Shown: in pieces, positions 50,377 to 60,565 of the stretch
Layout of the letters: each line of letters opens with the position of its first letter
Numbering within the stretch: the first letter of the stretch is position 1
DNA from: Microbulbifer taiwanensis
GTDB lineage: Bacteria; Pseudomonadota; Gammaproteobacteria; Pseudomonadales; Cellvibrionaceae
DNA: 64,000 nt
NCBI RefSeq assembly: GCF_014904815.1
Contig: NZ_JACZFR010000044.1
Span: 1 to 64,000, forward strand
Reading direction: 5' to 3'
The notes under the pieces: model-generated
Told to the model about the DNA's origin: nothing
The model's input: the letters and a program-made list of their open reading frames with translations, nothing else
The model's database searches: none
Translations under genes and position numbers: made by a program

Positions 50377-50528
50377 CGTAAAAACTTTTACTGACCTCAA
50401 TTCCATTCCCTCTCCTGCGCCAAAAGCTCTGCGCGACAGGCGCAAAGTGGGAATGATTTTCCGTCAAAAAAAATACTTCTCCGCCTAATTCGCAGGAATT
50501 TTCTTTTTTGGCGCCAGAATTTGGTCAA

Positions 50529-50562
50529 TTTTTCTACGGCCGTGTTTTCACGCGACTAGACT
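50529..50562 (+). promoter_or_regulatory. Shared promoter block of OmpW array, unit 1
   Basis: TTTTTCTA followed by GTGTTTTCACGCGACTAGACT. The CTAGACT core recurs at nearly the same distance from the start codon in units 2 (51731) and 3 (52751), and further off in unit 4 (53789). Confidence 0.55.
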
Positions 50563-50624
50563 GACCATTGATTGGGCTGATTGCTGTTTTAATCTGCTGA
50601 ATATCAATGGAGTTACCTCAAATG

Positions 50625-51422
50625 AAGATGACGCGTATTTTGATCCCCTCTCTGGCGCCTCTGGCACTGGCAGTTTCTGGTGTGGCCTCTGCAGGGCCTT
50701 CCGGATATGCACCGCCCCCGCCGCCGCCGGATAAACAGGAGTTTATCGTTCGTGTGGGTGCGTCCTACGTCACTCCGAATTCCGACCGGATGACCTTTGT
50801 CGATTCATCCCTGGTGTTCTTCGACGCATTTCGCGCGACCATGGACCCGGAAGATGAGTGGGGCTGGAATATCAGTGGTGCCTGGAAGGCGACGGATCAC
50901 TTCAGTTTCGAGCTGATGTATATCGATGGCGATGAACATGTCGGTGGCAACACCCATGGCTTTATCGAGCTTTCCGGGTTCGACGTCGACCGGATTCGCA
51001 ATCTTGCGAAATTCGAGCCGGAAATGAGCACCGCGATGGCCAACTGGTATCCGCTGGATCCGTCCTGCATGTTCCAGCCCTATGTCGGCTTCGGTATCAA
51101 CTACACCGACTTCGGTAGCGAAAGCTTCAGGGGTATTGTGCGTGAAGACCTGCAGGACTTCGGGCTCAGGGGCAGAATGTCAATGGGCAATTCCTGGGGA
51201 TACACCTGGCAGATAGGTGCCGATTTCAATTTCGGTCACGACAGCGCCTGGCTGGTGAACGTTGCGGCGCTCTACCTGGATTCCGAGACCGACGTCCGGT
51301 TCGATATCATCGAGGACAGCACCTCGCCCAATCCCGGTCGCGTGGTGGAGTCCTACTCCGGTGACTATCTCTACAACCCCTGGGTATTCAATCTGTCTGT
51401 GGGCTACAAGTTCGCATTCTGA
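50625..51422 (+). CDS. OmpW-family outer-membrane protein, paralog 1
   Basis: A 265-residue protein with a signal peptide (cleavage after VASA, about residue 23), a mature N-terminus GPSGYAPPPPPP, and an eight-strand barrel ending in a YKFAF terminal aromatic. FIVRVGASYVTP, QPYVGFGINYTDF and NLSVGYKFAF follow the OmpW plan. OmpW forms a narrow hydrophobic channel for small non-polar molecules. ATG 50625 after GGAG is supported by alignment with the sibling genes; an ATG at 50607 precedes the ribosome site. First of four tandem members. Confidence 0.88.
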   Translation, partial: KMTRILIPSLAPLALAVSGVASAGPSGYAPPPPPPDKQEFIVRVGASYVTPNSDRMTFVDSSLVFFDAFRATMDPEDEWGWNISGAWKATDHFSFELMYIDGDEHVGGNTHGFIELSGFDVDRIRNLAKFEPEMSTAMANWYPLDPSCMFQPYVGFGINYTDFGSESFRGIVREDLQDFGLRGRMSMGNSWGYTWQIGADFNFGHDSAWLVNVAALYLDSETDVRFDIIEDSTSPNPGRVVESYSGDYLYNPWVFNLSVGYKFAF

Positions 51423-51448
51423 TTGCCCCGGCAGATAAAGACTTGTGA

Positions 51449-51474
51449 GGGCGCTTCGGCGCCCTTTTTTATTT
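51449..51474 (+). terminator. Intrinsic terminator after OmpW paralog 1
   Basis: GGGCGC-TTCG-GCGCCC stem-loop followed by six T. The same GCGCTTCGGCGC core follows paralogs 2 and 3. Confidence 0.93.
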
Positions 51475-51630
51475 TGGGCGGCGCCAGTTTTTCTGCGGCC
51501 AGCGGCGTAAGAATATTCTTGTGAAAATCTGGTCAGATTTAAGTGGAAAAACAGGCGCCAATTGATACTGGATCCCCGCTCACAAGCTGTCGTTGATCTC
51601 CTCTTCGGCACGCATTCGCACGCAGTTAAA

Positions 51631-51660
51631 TTTCACGCCATAAAAGTATTTTTCACGCCA
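51631..51660 (+). promoter_or_regulatory. Direct repeat TTTCACGCCA, 20-bp period
   Basis: TTTCACGCCA occurs at 51631-51640 and again at 51651-51660, i.e. on the same face of the helix, about 70 bases before the promoter block of paralog 2. It may be a pair of regulator sites. Confidence 0.4.
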
Positions 51661-51702
51661 AGTTTGATCAAAAGTTCCAATAGTCAATCGGATATCGGGG
51701 CG

Positions 51703-51737
51703 TTTTTTCTAGCGGTGTTTATTTTCGTGTCTAGACT
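51703..51737 (+). promoter_or_regulatory. Shared promoter block of OmpW array, unit 2
   Basis: TTTTTTCTAGCGGTGT, then TTTTCGTGTCTAGACT; nearly the same as unit 3 and similar to unit 1. Distance from CTAGACT to the start codon is 59 bases. Confidence 0.6.
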
Positions 51738-51795
51738 GAAAATTGATTGGGTGGATTGCTGTTGAATTTGCCGAATATCAACGGAGTTTTTACTG

Positions 51796-52614
51796 ATGAA
51801 AATGACGCGCATTCTGACACCTCTGGCTCTCGCAGTTTCGGCCGCGGTAGGAGCGCAAAATGCATTGGCCGGCCCCTCCGGTTACGCCCCGCCGCCTCCC
51901 GGGCCACAACCGCTGTACCACGCCGGAACCACAGTGGTTCGTGTCGGCGGCGGCTACTTCGACCCGGATAGTACGTCTGGAAAACTGGTCAATCCGCAGT
52001 TTTTCCCGGAGTTTGAGCGGTTCGATTACGATCTGTCGGATGAGTGGACCTGGCAGTTCAGCGCCATGTTCATGCCGGTCGACCATTTCGGTATCGAGTA
52101 CAACTACCAGGGCGAGTCCGATCACGACCACAAGGTGCGGGTCAACGGGACCTTTATGGGTGAGTCCTTCTCGGACAAGTTCAAGGTCAGCAGCCTGGAC
52201 AGGAACACCAGCGTGCTGACGTTCAACTGGTTCCCGGTCTGCCCGGAATCCTGGATACAGCCCTACGTTGGTGTCGGCACCAGCTATACGGAATTCGATA
52301 GCGCCAATGTGAAAGAGGGATTTAACGAATTCCTGGCGGACTTCGGCGATGCCATAGGTCCAGCCCGTTTCTCCGTCAAGGATTCCTGGGGCTGGGTCGG
52401 CCAGATTGGCATCGACATGCTCTTCGGGCGCGACAGCAACTGGCTGGTGAATGCCGCTGTCCAGTACCACGATGTCGACTTCAGCTCGGCTCTTTACTAT
52501 CCGGTCGAGGGCCTGACCAACCTGGGGTCCACCCGCACCTTCGAAAATGCGGTCAGGGCCAGTTTCGAACCGGATCCATGGATCTGGAATGTGGGTGTCG
52601 GCTACAAGTTCTGA
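51796..52614 (+). CDS. OmpW-family outer-membrane protein, paralog 2
   Basis: A 272-residue member with signal peptide (cleavage after ALA, about residue 25), mature start GPSGYAPPPPGPQP and barrel ending in GVGYKF. MPVDHFGIEYNYQGESDHD, FNWFPVCPESWIQPYVGVGTSYTEF and DSWGWVGQIGIDMLFGRDSNWLVNAAVQY are shared with paralog 3, which is its nearest relative. GGAG lies 10 bases before ATG 51796. The gene has its own promoter block and terminator. Confidence 0.9.
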   Translation: MKMTRILTPLALAVSAAVGAQNALAGPSGYAPPPPGPQPLYHAGTTVVRVGGGYFDPDSTSGKLVNPQFFPEFERFDYDLSDEWTWQFSAMFMPVDHFGIEYNYQGESDHDHKVRVNGTFMGESFSDKFKVSSLDRNTSVLTFNWFPVCPESWIQPYVGVGTSYTEFDSANVKEGFNEFLADFGDAIGPARFSVKDSWGWVGQIGIDMLFGRDSNWLVNAAVQYHDVDFSSALYYPVEGLTNLGSTRTFENAVRASFEPDPWIWNVGVGYKF

Positions 52615-52631
52615 TACCTCTATTCCTTGGG

Positions 52632-52657
52632 AAAAAGGCGCTTCGGCGCCTTTTTTT
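52632..52657 (+). terminator. Intrinsic terminator after OmpW paralog 2
   Basis: AAAAAGGCGC-TTCG-GCGCCTTTTTTT, a perfect stem with loop TTCG and a run of T. Confidence 0.95.
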
Positions 52658-52722
52658 CATCGGTTCTGTGGGCGGCGATAGAAGTTGAGTCAATGTTCCA
52701 ATTGACGAATCCAGGTTGGATG

Positions 52723-52757
52723 TTTTTTCTACAGCGGTGTCTTCTCGTGTCTAGACT
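52723..52757 (+). promoter_or_regulatory. Shared promoter block of OmpW array, unit 3
   Basis: TTTTTTCTACAGCGGTGTC, then TTCTCGTGTCTAGACT, 59 bases before the start codon, matching unit 2 in both sequence and spacing. Confidence 0.6.
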
Positions 52758-52815
52758 AAAAAGGTGATCGGGCAGCTTGCAATGGATTCTGCCGCAATCA
52801 ATGGAGTGATCAGTT

Positions 52816-53622
52816 ATGGAATTGACGCGAATCTTGGCGCCAGTGGCGCTGGCCGTTAGCACCGCGACAGTGTCCGTCGCAGCCTCGGCAGGACCTGCCG
52901 ATTACACGCCACCGCCCCCCGCTGCGCCGCCGGCCATCTACGAGGCCGGAACAGTAATGGTTCGCGTCGGCGCCTCCTATGTGGATCCCGACGATGACAA
53001 TGGCAAGTGGCGTTTCAACCGGGATCTGTATCCCTACCTGGATGGACTCAGGTACGAACTCGACAGCGAAACCACCTGGAATTTCAGTATCGGCTTTATG
53101 CCCGTGGACCACTTTTCGGTGGAGTTCATCTACGTCGGCGAGTCGGAACTCGACCTGGACCTGAGGGGCCTGTTGCGTCCATTTGAGAATGAAAAAATCC
53201 GGGCCGGCAGTGTCGATCGCCGCACCGGTGAACTGATGGTCAACTGGTTCCCGGTCTGTAAGGAATCCTGGGTACAACCCTACGTTGGGCTCGGCGGCCA
53301 CTACACGGACTTTGACAATTCGAGTTTCCGCGTCGATGCCAATGATTACCTGGCGTCGGTAGCCAATGCCGTAGGCCCGGCCACACTTTTCCTGGAAGAC
53401 GACTGGGGTTGGGCGGCACAGGTCGGTGTCGACATCATGTTCGGTCGCGACAGCAACTGGCTGGTGAACGTCGCGGTGCAATACCTGGATATGGAAGTGG
53501 CGGCCGACTTGCACTACGCGGTCCCCGCGATTTTCGATCCCGGTGTCTCTGTCAATGCGGCGAGAACCGATATCGAGGTGGATCCCTGGATTTACAACCT
53601 GGGGATCGGCTACCGTTTCTGA
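52816..53622 (+). CDS. OmpW-family outer-membrane protein, paralog 3
   Basis: A 268-residue member: signal peptide (cleavage after ASA, about residue 24), mature N-terminus GPADYTPPPPAAPPAIY, and barrel with MPVDHFSVEFIYVGESEL, NWFPVCKESWVQPYVGLGGHYTDF and GVDIMFGRDSNWLVNVAVQYLDME, ending in IGYRF. It resembles paralog 2 across its whole length, so it probably arose by tandem duplication that took promoter and terminator along. Confidence 0.9.
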   Translation: MELTRILAPVALAVSTATVSVAASAGPADYTPPPPAAPPAIYEAGTVMVRVGASYVDPDDDNGKWRFNRDLYPYLDGLRYELDSETTWNFSIGFMPVDHFSVEFIYVGESELDLDLRGLLRPFENEKIRAGSVDRRTGELMVNWFPVCKESWVQPYVGLGGHYTDFDNSSFRVDANDYLASVANAVGPATLFLEDDWGWAAQVGVDIMFGRDSNWLVNVAVQYLDMEVAADLHYAVPAIFDPGVSVNAARTDIEVDPWIYNLGIGYRF

Positions 53623-53640
53623 GTCGGCAGCTACAGCTGA

Positions 53641-53662
53641 AAAGGCGCTTCGGCGCCTTTTC
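53641..53662 (+). terminator. Intrinsic terminator after OmpW paralog 3
   Basis: AAAAGGCGC-TTCG-GCGCCTTTT, same core as the two upstream units. Confidence 0.9.
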
Positions 53663-53871
53663 AACTATTTCCGCATTTTCCCTCACCGATTCCTCTCACC
53701 AGTCAATGATTCAGGTGTCGCCCTTGCAGGCTGGTTCTCAATCTCGCTGCAAACCCCGGTGGATTTCTGGCAGATACGGGGGGCAAACCTAGACTTCTAG
53801 CGGGTATCAGCCCCGGATAATAAGCCTCTCCCGATTCAATAATTCCTGCAGATAAATACCCGGAGAACACA

Positions 53872-54579
53872 ATGAGACTTCCAGTGAAACTGCTTTCGAT
53901 CATTTTAATCGCCGTAGCGCCCGGTCTGTCCCTCGCCTATGAGACCGGCAGCAAGATACTGCGATTCGGCAACGCCACCGTCAGCCCCGATGTCAGTTCC
54001 AGTCCGCTGTCGCTCACCACTGACAGCACCGCTGAAATCGAGGGCACCAGTGTGAGGGTAGGGGATAACGGCACCCTCGGCCTCACCGGTGTCTATATGT
54101 TCAGCGATCACTGGGGCGTGGAAGTGGTGGCCGCGCTACCCTTCCAGCACGACCTGGAGGTCTCCGGATTGACCGCGCAGAAGCTCGACCTCGGCCAGAC
54201 CAAACACCTGCCGCCGACGGTGCTGCTGCAGTGGTACCCGATGCAGAACGCCTCCTCGGTACAGCCCTACGTCGGCCTCGGGCTGAACTACACGGTTTTC
54301 TTCGACGAGGAGCTCTCAAACGGCGCCGACGACCTGTTTGCGACACTGGGGGCGACAGATGACGCGAAGATGTCCATAGATTCCTCGATCGGCATAGCTG
54401 CCGAGGCCGGCATCGATATGGCGTTCGGATCCAAAAACCAGTGGATGTTCAATCTCGCCGTCTGGTGGGTGGATCTGGATACCACCGCCGAGATAGACGT
54501 GCCCGGTGTCGGCAGTGTCTCGGCCGATGTGGAACTGGATCCGCTGGTCTACATGGCGGGTCTCGGCTATCGTTTTTAG
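53872..54579 (+). CDS. ompW: OmpW-family outer-membrane protein, paralog 4 (classical type)
   Basis: A 235-residue OmpW with signal peptide (cleavage after LAYA-like LSLAY, about residue 22) and no proline-rich mature N-terminus. GLTGVYMFSDHWGVEVVAALPFQHDL, PPTVLLQWYP and VQPYVGLGLNYTVFF are the classical OmpW blocks; the end is GLGYRF. It is more like typical OmpW than like its three neighbours, so it may be the ancestral copy. GGAG precedes ATG 53872. The stop is followed by AGGCGCTTCC, a decayed version of the array terminator. Confidence 0.92.
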   Translation: MRLPVKLLSIILIAVAPGLSLAYETGSKILRFGNATVSPDVSSSPLSLTTDSTAEIEGTSVRVGDNGTLGLTGVYMFSDHWGVEVVAALPFQHDLEVSGLTAQKLDLGQTKHLPPTVLLQWYPMQNASSVQPYVGLGLNYTVFFDEELSNGADDLFATLGATDDAKMSIDSSIGIAAEAGIDMAFGSKNQWMFNLAVWWVDLDTTAEIDVPGVGSVSADVELDPLVYMAGLGYRF

Positions 54580-54651
54580 AAGGCGCTTCCACAGCGATTT
54601 CGCGGGGGGGGGCCCCTGGGCCCGCCGCCGTTGTTTCCACCCATAACCACA

Positions 54652-56756
<2,105 letters not shown>

Positions 56757-56934
56757 CAGTCGGGTAAATGCCGATCGAAGCGGACTCTCCGGCAGAAACC
56801 CGTAATGACGACGATGGAGGGGCGCCACACCCGTGGGCGATGGGCGATGGGCCTGTGTTAAACTCCGCGTTCAATAGCCGCCAGGGGGACTGCGGCCGGC
56901 GCATTCTAAAAATGACAGGTCGCTAATAGAAATA

Positions 56935-58665
56935 ATGGCCATCAAGTGGGCCCCTTTACTCTGGATTCTTCTCGCGATCTGCCTCTCCGGCGGTGCCCAT
57001 GCGGGCGCCCTGACAGTGGCACCGGATCTGCAACCCACATCGCTGACTTCCCACCTGCGCCTGCTGGAAGATACCTCCGGCCAACTGGCATTCGAGCAGC
57101 TGCAGACACCCGAGTACCGGGCGCAGCTGCAGCCCTGGACCAGATCCTCCGCCAACTTTGGCTTCAGCCGCTCCGCCTACTGGGCGGCCTTCTCCCTGCG
57201 CAACCCCGGCGACCGGCCGCTGCCGCTGGTGATTCGCCAGGACTACCTGCTGATCGACCACCTGGATTTCTGGGCGCAGGACGACGGCGGCCGCTGGCAA
57301 AAGCTGTCCACCGGAGATCGATTGCCGTTTGACAGCCGCGGCCTGGCGCTGCGGGATTTCGTCTTCCCGGTGACCCTGCCGGCACAGAGCGAACGCACCT
57401 ACTACTTGCGCTATGCCACCCAGGGTTCGCTCAATATCGGCCTGTCCGTCAGCAGTGAGACCGCCTTCCTGCCACGGCTGAGCCTGGAGCAGCTGTTGCT
57501 GGGCATCTACTACGGCGGCTTCCTGGTACTGGTGATCTACAACCTGTTCCTGTTTTTGGCGGTGCGCGACAAGGCCTATGTCTACTACATGGGTTATGCG
57601 CTCAGTTACGGCTTCTATTTCAGTATCCACAACGGTATCTCCTTCCAGTTTCTCTGGCCCGGCAATCCCTGGCTGGCGAATGAAAGCCTGGTGATACTGC
57701 TGGGGCTGTCCACCATCTTCGGCACCCAGTTCGCCCGCGAGGTCTGCGCCGGCCCGCAACTGGCACCACGCACCGACTGGGTCGCGCGCACGCTGATGTA
57801 TTCCATGGTGCCGCTGACGCTGGCGGCGCCCTTCTTCGAGTATCGCCCGATGATCCTGATCTTCGCGGGCATCACCCTGGCGCTCTGCGTGGTACTGCTC
57901 GCACTCGGTACCATCAGCCTGCTGCGAGGTTCTATCTCCGCGCGCTACTTTATGGTGGCCTGGGTCGCGCTGCTGTCCAGCGTGATCGTCTACCTGCTCA
58001 AGGCCTTCGGCCTGCTGCCGCACAACGACCTGACCCATAATGCCTTCCAGGTGGGCGCGCTGGTCGAGATGGTATTGCTGTCCCTGGCGCTGGGCGCCCG
58101 GGTCAGCGAGATCCAGAAGCGCGGCTATACCGATGAGCTCTCCCGCCTCTACAACCGCCGCCACTTCGACGAACAGCTGCCGCGGGAATTCAACTTCGCC
58201 GCCCGCTCCGGCACACCGCTGTCGCTGCTGGTACTGGACCTGGATCACTTCAAGAGCATCAACGACCGCTACGGCCATCGCCGTGGCGACCAGGCCATCC
58301 ACGCCGTCGGCCAACTGATCCAGAGAAAGGTGCGCAAACCGGTACTGGCCTGCCGCTACGGCGGTGAGGAATTCGCGATACTGCTGCCGCGCACCAGCGG
58401 CGAACAGGCCGCGGTGCTGGCAGAGCGGCTGGTGCTCAGGGTGGCGGAGCTGGAGCTGGACGGCATGTCGCTGACCACCAGTATCGGGGTGGCCAGTTTT
58501 GAGGGAGGCAACTTCGGCGCGGCGGTGCAGCTGTTCGAGGCCGCGGATGCGGCGCTGTATCGGGCCAAACAAGAGGGGCGGAACAGGGTAGTGGTGTGCT
58601 GCCCAATTGCGAAGACGGAGAGTAGCGTCGAATCAGTTGGGGAAAGCGAGGCAATATCTCCGTAA
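56935..58665 (+). CDS. Membrane diguanylate cyclase with 7TMR-DISM sensor
   Basis: A 576-residue protein: signal peptide, a periplasmic 7TMR-DISM extracellular domain (about 25-175), seven transmembrane helices (about 185-395) and a C-terminal GGDEF domain (about 410-565) with the active motif RYGGEEF (about residue 476). It should make cyclic di-GMP in response to a periplasmic ligand, perhaps a carbohydrate. The inhibitory I-site RxxD five residues before GGEEF is missing (RKPV in its place). The ribosome site before ATG 56935 is weak. Confidence 0.94.
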   Translation: MAIKWAPLLWILLAICLSGGAHAGALTVAPDLQPTSLTSHLRLLEDTSGQLAFEQLQTPEYRAQLQPWTRSSANFGFSRSAYWAAFSLRNPGDRPLPLVIRQDYLLIDHLDFWAQDDGGRWQKLSTGDRLPFDSRGLALRDFVFPVTLPAQSERTYYLRYATQGSLNIGLSVSSETAFLPRLSLEQLLLGIYYGGFLVLVIYNLFLFLAVRDKAYVYYMGYALSYGFYFSIHNGISFQFLWPGNPWLANESLVILLGLSTIFGTQFAREVCAGPQLAPRTDWVARTLMYSMVPLTLAAPFFEYRPMILIFAGITLALCVVLLALGTISLLRGSISARYFMVAWVALLSSVIVYLLKAFGLLPHNDLTHNAFQVGALVEMVLLSLALGARVSEIQKRGYTDELSRLYNRRHFDEQLPREFNFAARSGTPLSLLVLDLDHFKSINDRYGHRRGDQAIHAVGQLIQRKVRKPVLACRYGGEEFAILLPRTSGEQAAVLAERLVLRVAELELDGMSLTTSIGVASFEGGNFGAAVQLFEAADAALYRAKQEGRNRVVVCCPIAKTESSVESVGESEAISP

Positions 58666-58790
58666 TCGCGCTGAACAAAGGTGCCAAATAGGCCGCTGTC
58701 GATTATGGGCTTTGTGCGCGAGCTATCCGCCCGCTGATGGGTGGGAGATTCGGTTGCGGCGGTGCGAGTGCGATTTGAAGTGCGAGGTGT

Positions 58791-58858
58791 CTATATCTGG
58801 GCATTTGTGGCTAGATATAGGCGTGTCCATATACAGACACAGTGTGTATATTTACACA
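58791..58858. promoter_or_regulatory. Three consecutive small dyads before the small membrane protein gene
   Basis: CTATATCT/AGATATAG (58791-58798 and 58813-58820), GTGTC/GACAC (58823-58827 and 58836-58840) and TGTGTA/TACACA just after. The run is AT-rich compared with the neighbourhood and ends about 37 bases before the next start codon. Its role is unknown. Confidence 0.4.
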
Positions 58859-58894
58859 AGCCTATGAATAAACTGTTCGCCGAAGAGGAAAGCA

Positions 58895-59200
58895 ATGAAG
58901 TTCATCCAAAAAATAACTGTTTATTGGAAAAATAGAAAAAAATATCCGACGTTCAAAGATATGCCATCTTGGATGCTGTGTATATTGGGTGGGCCTTCAT
59001 TGCTGGTTTCATACTACTTCGGAAAGCACCTCGCCATCCCTGCTGGTGATGAAATTATAAAAGTAGCAAATGAACATGGTTTTAATACACTCGGTATCAC
59101 TCTTAGTATCCTTGTGTTGGTTATTGGCTTGTATTCCATGGCTTTCGGTGCCATTGCTACTCGTTGCGGACAGTTGCTATTCCAACGCCATTTCGTGTAG
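58895..59200 (+). CDS. Small two-helix membrane protein of unknown function
   Basis: A 101-residue protein with two transmembrane segments (about residues 27-46 and 66-88) and a basic N-terminus (WKNRKKY). AGAGGAAAG lies just before ATG 58895. Base composition is clearly more AT-rich than in the flanking genes, which suggests recent acquisition. No family is recognised. The 326 bases after it (59201-59526) hold no gene I can support, only a perfect 7-bp dyad AGGCGGT/ACCGCCT at 59399-59421. Confidence 0.7.
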   Translation: MKFIQKITVYWKNRKKYPTFKDMPSWMLCILGGPSLLVSYYFGKHLAIPAGDEIIKVANEHGFNTLGITLSILVLVIGLYSMAFGAIATRCGQLLFQRHFV

Positions 59201-59526
59201 ATGGGTGGTGGCTAACCAGCGACTGTGATGTTTGTGTCCGGCAGAGTTCGCACGTGCTGATGGCATGTGATCATCTATGTCCCCTTGCCATCCCCAATGA
59301 ACCAGAACCCTGTATCCGAGAAGTAGCGCAATATCCATGGAAGGTTTTCGCGCCAATCCTTTCTTTACGGGGGTGATAGGGGTGGAATTAAACACGTTAG
59401 GCGGTGATAGTTGTACCGCCTGTGTCGGTATTATGAGTTTGTTTAATAGCCGAAAATTTTTTGCTTCAGATACAGGTTATCAGTAACAGACAATCGCTCA
59501 AGTAAACCAACCAGAGGTAAACGGAA

Positions 59527-60492
59527 GTGCCAATTTTTGCCTATCAGTCCCTGAACTCCACTAGCAGCACCCGCCACGGGATCAGCGCCTCGAATTCGCA
59601 GGGATTCACTATCGACACGCACAACAGGATCGCCCAGAACAGCGACAACTGGATGCTGAGCATGCCCACCGCCGAAGGGGTGGAGCCCCATCTTCCAATA
59701 CAGGGCCCCGCCGAGCTGGTGCGCTCCGCCCCTGTAGGAACCATGGATAAAGTCGTAAAGCAGGGGAAGAAGGTCCCCAAAGTCGACGATAAACGATTTC
59801 TCAGGATGGTCGAGGGCAAGGCACGGCAGGCGCATCAGCATATCTACCGCGAGTTCCAGGGATCCTGTGATGTGCTTGTCTACGGCGAGCTCGACGGTTC
59901 TAACAGTGAGTGGAGCAGCATGCAGCAGAATGCCGGCAGCCTGTTTGCCGCCTCATCGGTTCAGCGGGCCTGCAACTGTTTCAGCATTCATACCCATAAC
60001 GCAAATTCGATCACATATCTCGGCGAGGGGGAGGGCTGGGTTGCGATCAAGAGTTACGGCGTGATCGCTGTCTTTGTCCATGTGCCCAACAAGTACGCGA
60101 CGGATGAGAGCAAGGCGGCGAACTTTTACGGCAGGATCAGGAGCAGCCTCCTGCAGGCGCAGGGTGGTGGGGTTATCGATGTCATCATGGGGGATACCAA
60201 CCAGCCGAGTAACGGATTTACCGAGCGGGTTTTAAAGACGGCACTGGGCCAGGATTTCGCGGATGCGCACCCGGATACCAATATCGTGCCCCTCGATTCC
60301 TACAAGCGGAGCTTCGGTGGTACCAACAGCTCGGCCAAGAAGAAATACGATATAGCGGTTTACAACACCGAGACAGTATCTCTGAACCAGATGGTGTACC
60401 TGTCCCAGTGTGCGCCGGAGGGGCGTGAGGCCGTCGCCGTAACCGACCATATGGGTGTCGCGATTGAGGTAAAGAAAGTTCCTTTTGCCTAA
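59527..60492 (+). CDS. Endonuclease/exonuclease/phosphatase (EEP)-like protein without signal peptide
   Basis: A 321-residue protein. The second half shows the EEP order of motifs: VHVPN (about residue 184) for the conserved strand and His, GDTN (222-225) for the metal/phosphate site, KYDIAVYN (273-280), and TDHMGVAIEV (306-315) for the final Asp-His pair. The first 110 residues do not look like the usual EEP N-terminus, and the expected metal-binding Glu would be in VYGELDG (about 121). Members cut DNA, RNA, phosphoinositides or sphingomyelin. No signal peptide or membrane segment. Start GTG 59527 has GAGGT 8 bases upstream. The family call is inference from motifs. Confidence 0.6.
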   Translation: MPIFAYQSLNSTSSTRHGISASNSQGFTIDTHNRIAQNSDNWMLSMPTAEGVEPHLPIQGPAELVRSAPVGTMDKVVKQGKKVPKVDDKRFLRMVEGKARQAHQHIYREFQGSCDVLVYGELDGSNSEWSSMQQNAGSLFAASSVQRACNCFSIHTHNANSITYLGEGEGWVAIKSYGVIAVFVHVPNKYATDESKAANFYGRIRSSLLQAQGGGVIDVIMGDTNQPSNGFTERVLKTALGQDFADAHPDTNIVPLDSYKRSFGGTNSSAKKKYDIAVYNTETVSLNQMVYLSQCAPEGREAVAVTDHMGVAIEVKKVPFA

Positions 60493-60565
60493 ATGGCGGC
60501 ACCGGCATCGGCCGGGCACCTATTACCGATTGGTGCCCGGTATCTCTGCCCAACAAAAATCAATT

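Noticed and set aside
50625..54579. Phage or mobile island as origin of the OmpW array
   Set aside because: No integrase, transposase, tRNA junction or composition shift; tandem duplication explains it.
59164..59376. 70-codon frame after the small membrane protein
   Set aside because: It overlaps the real gene end, has no ribosome site and no recognisable features.
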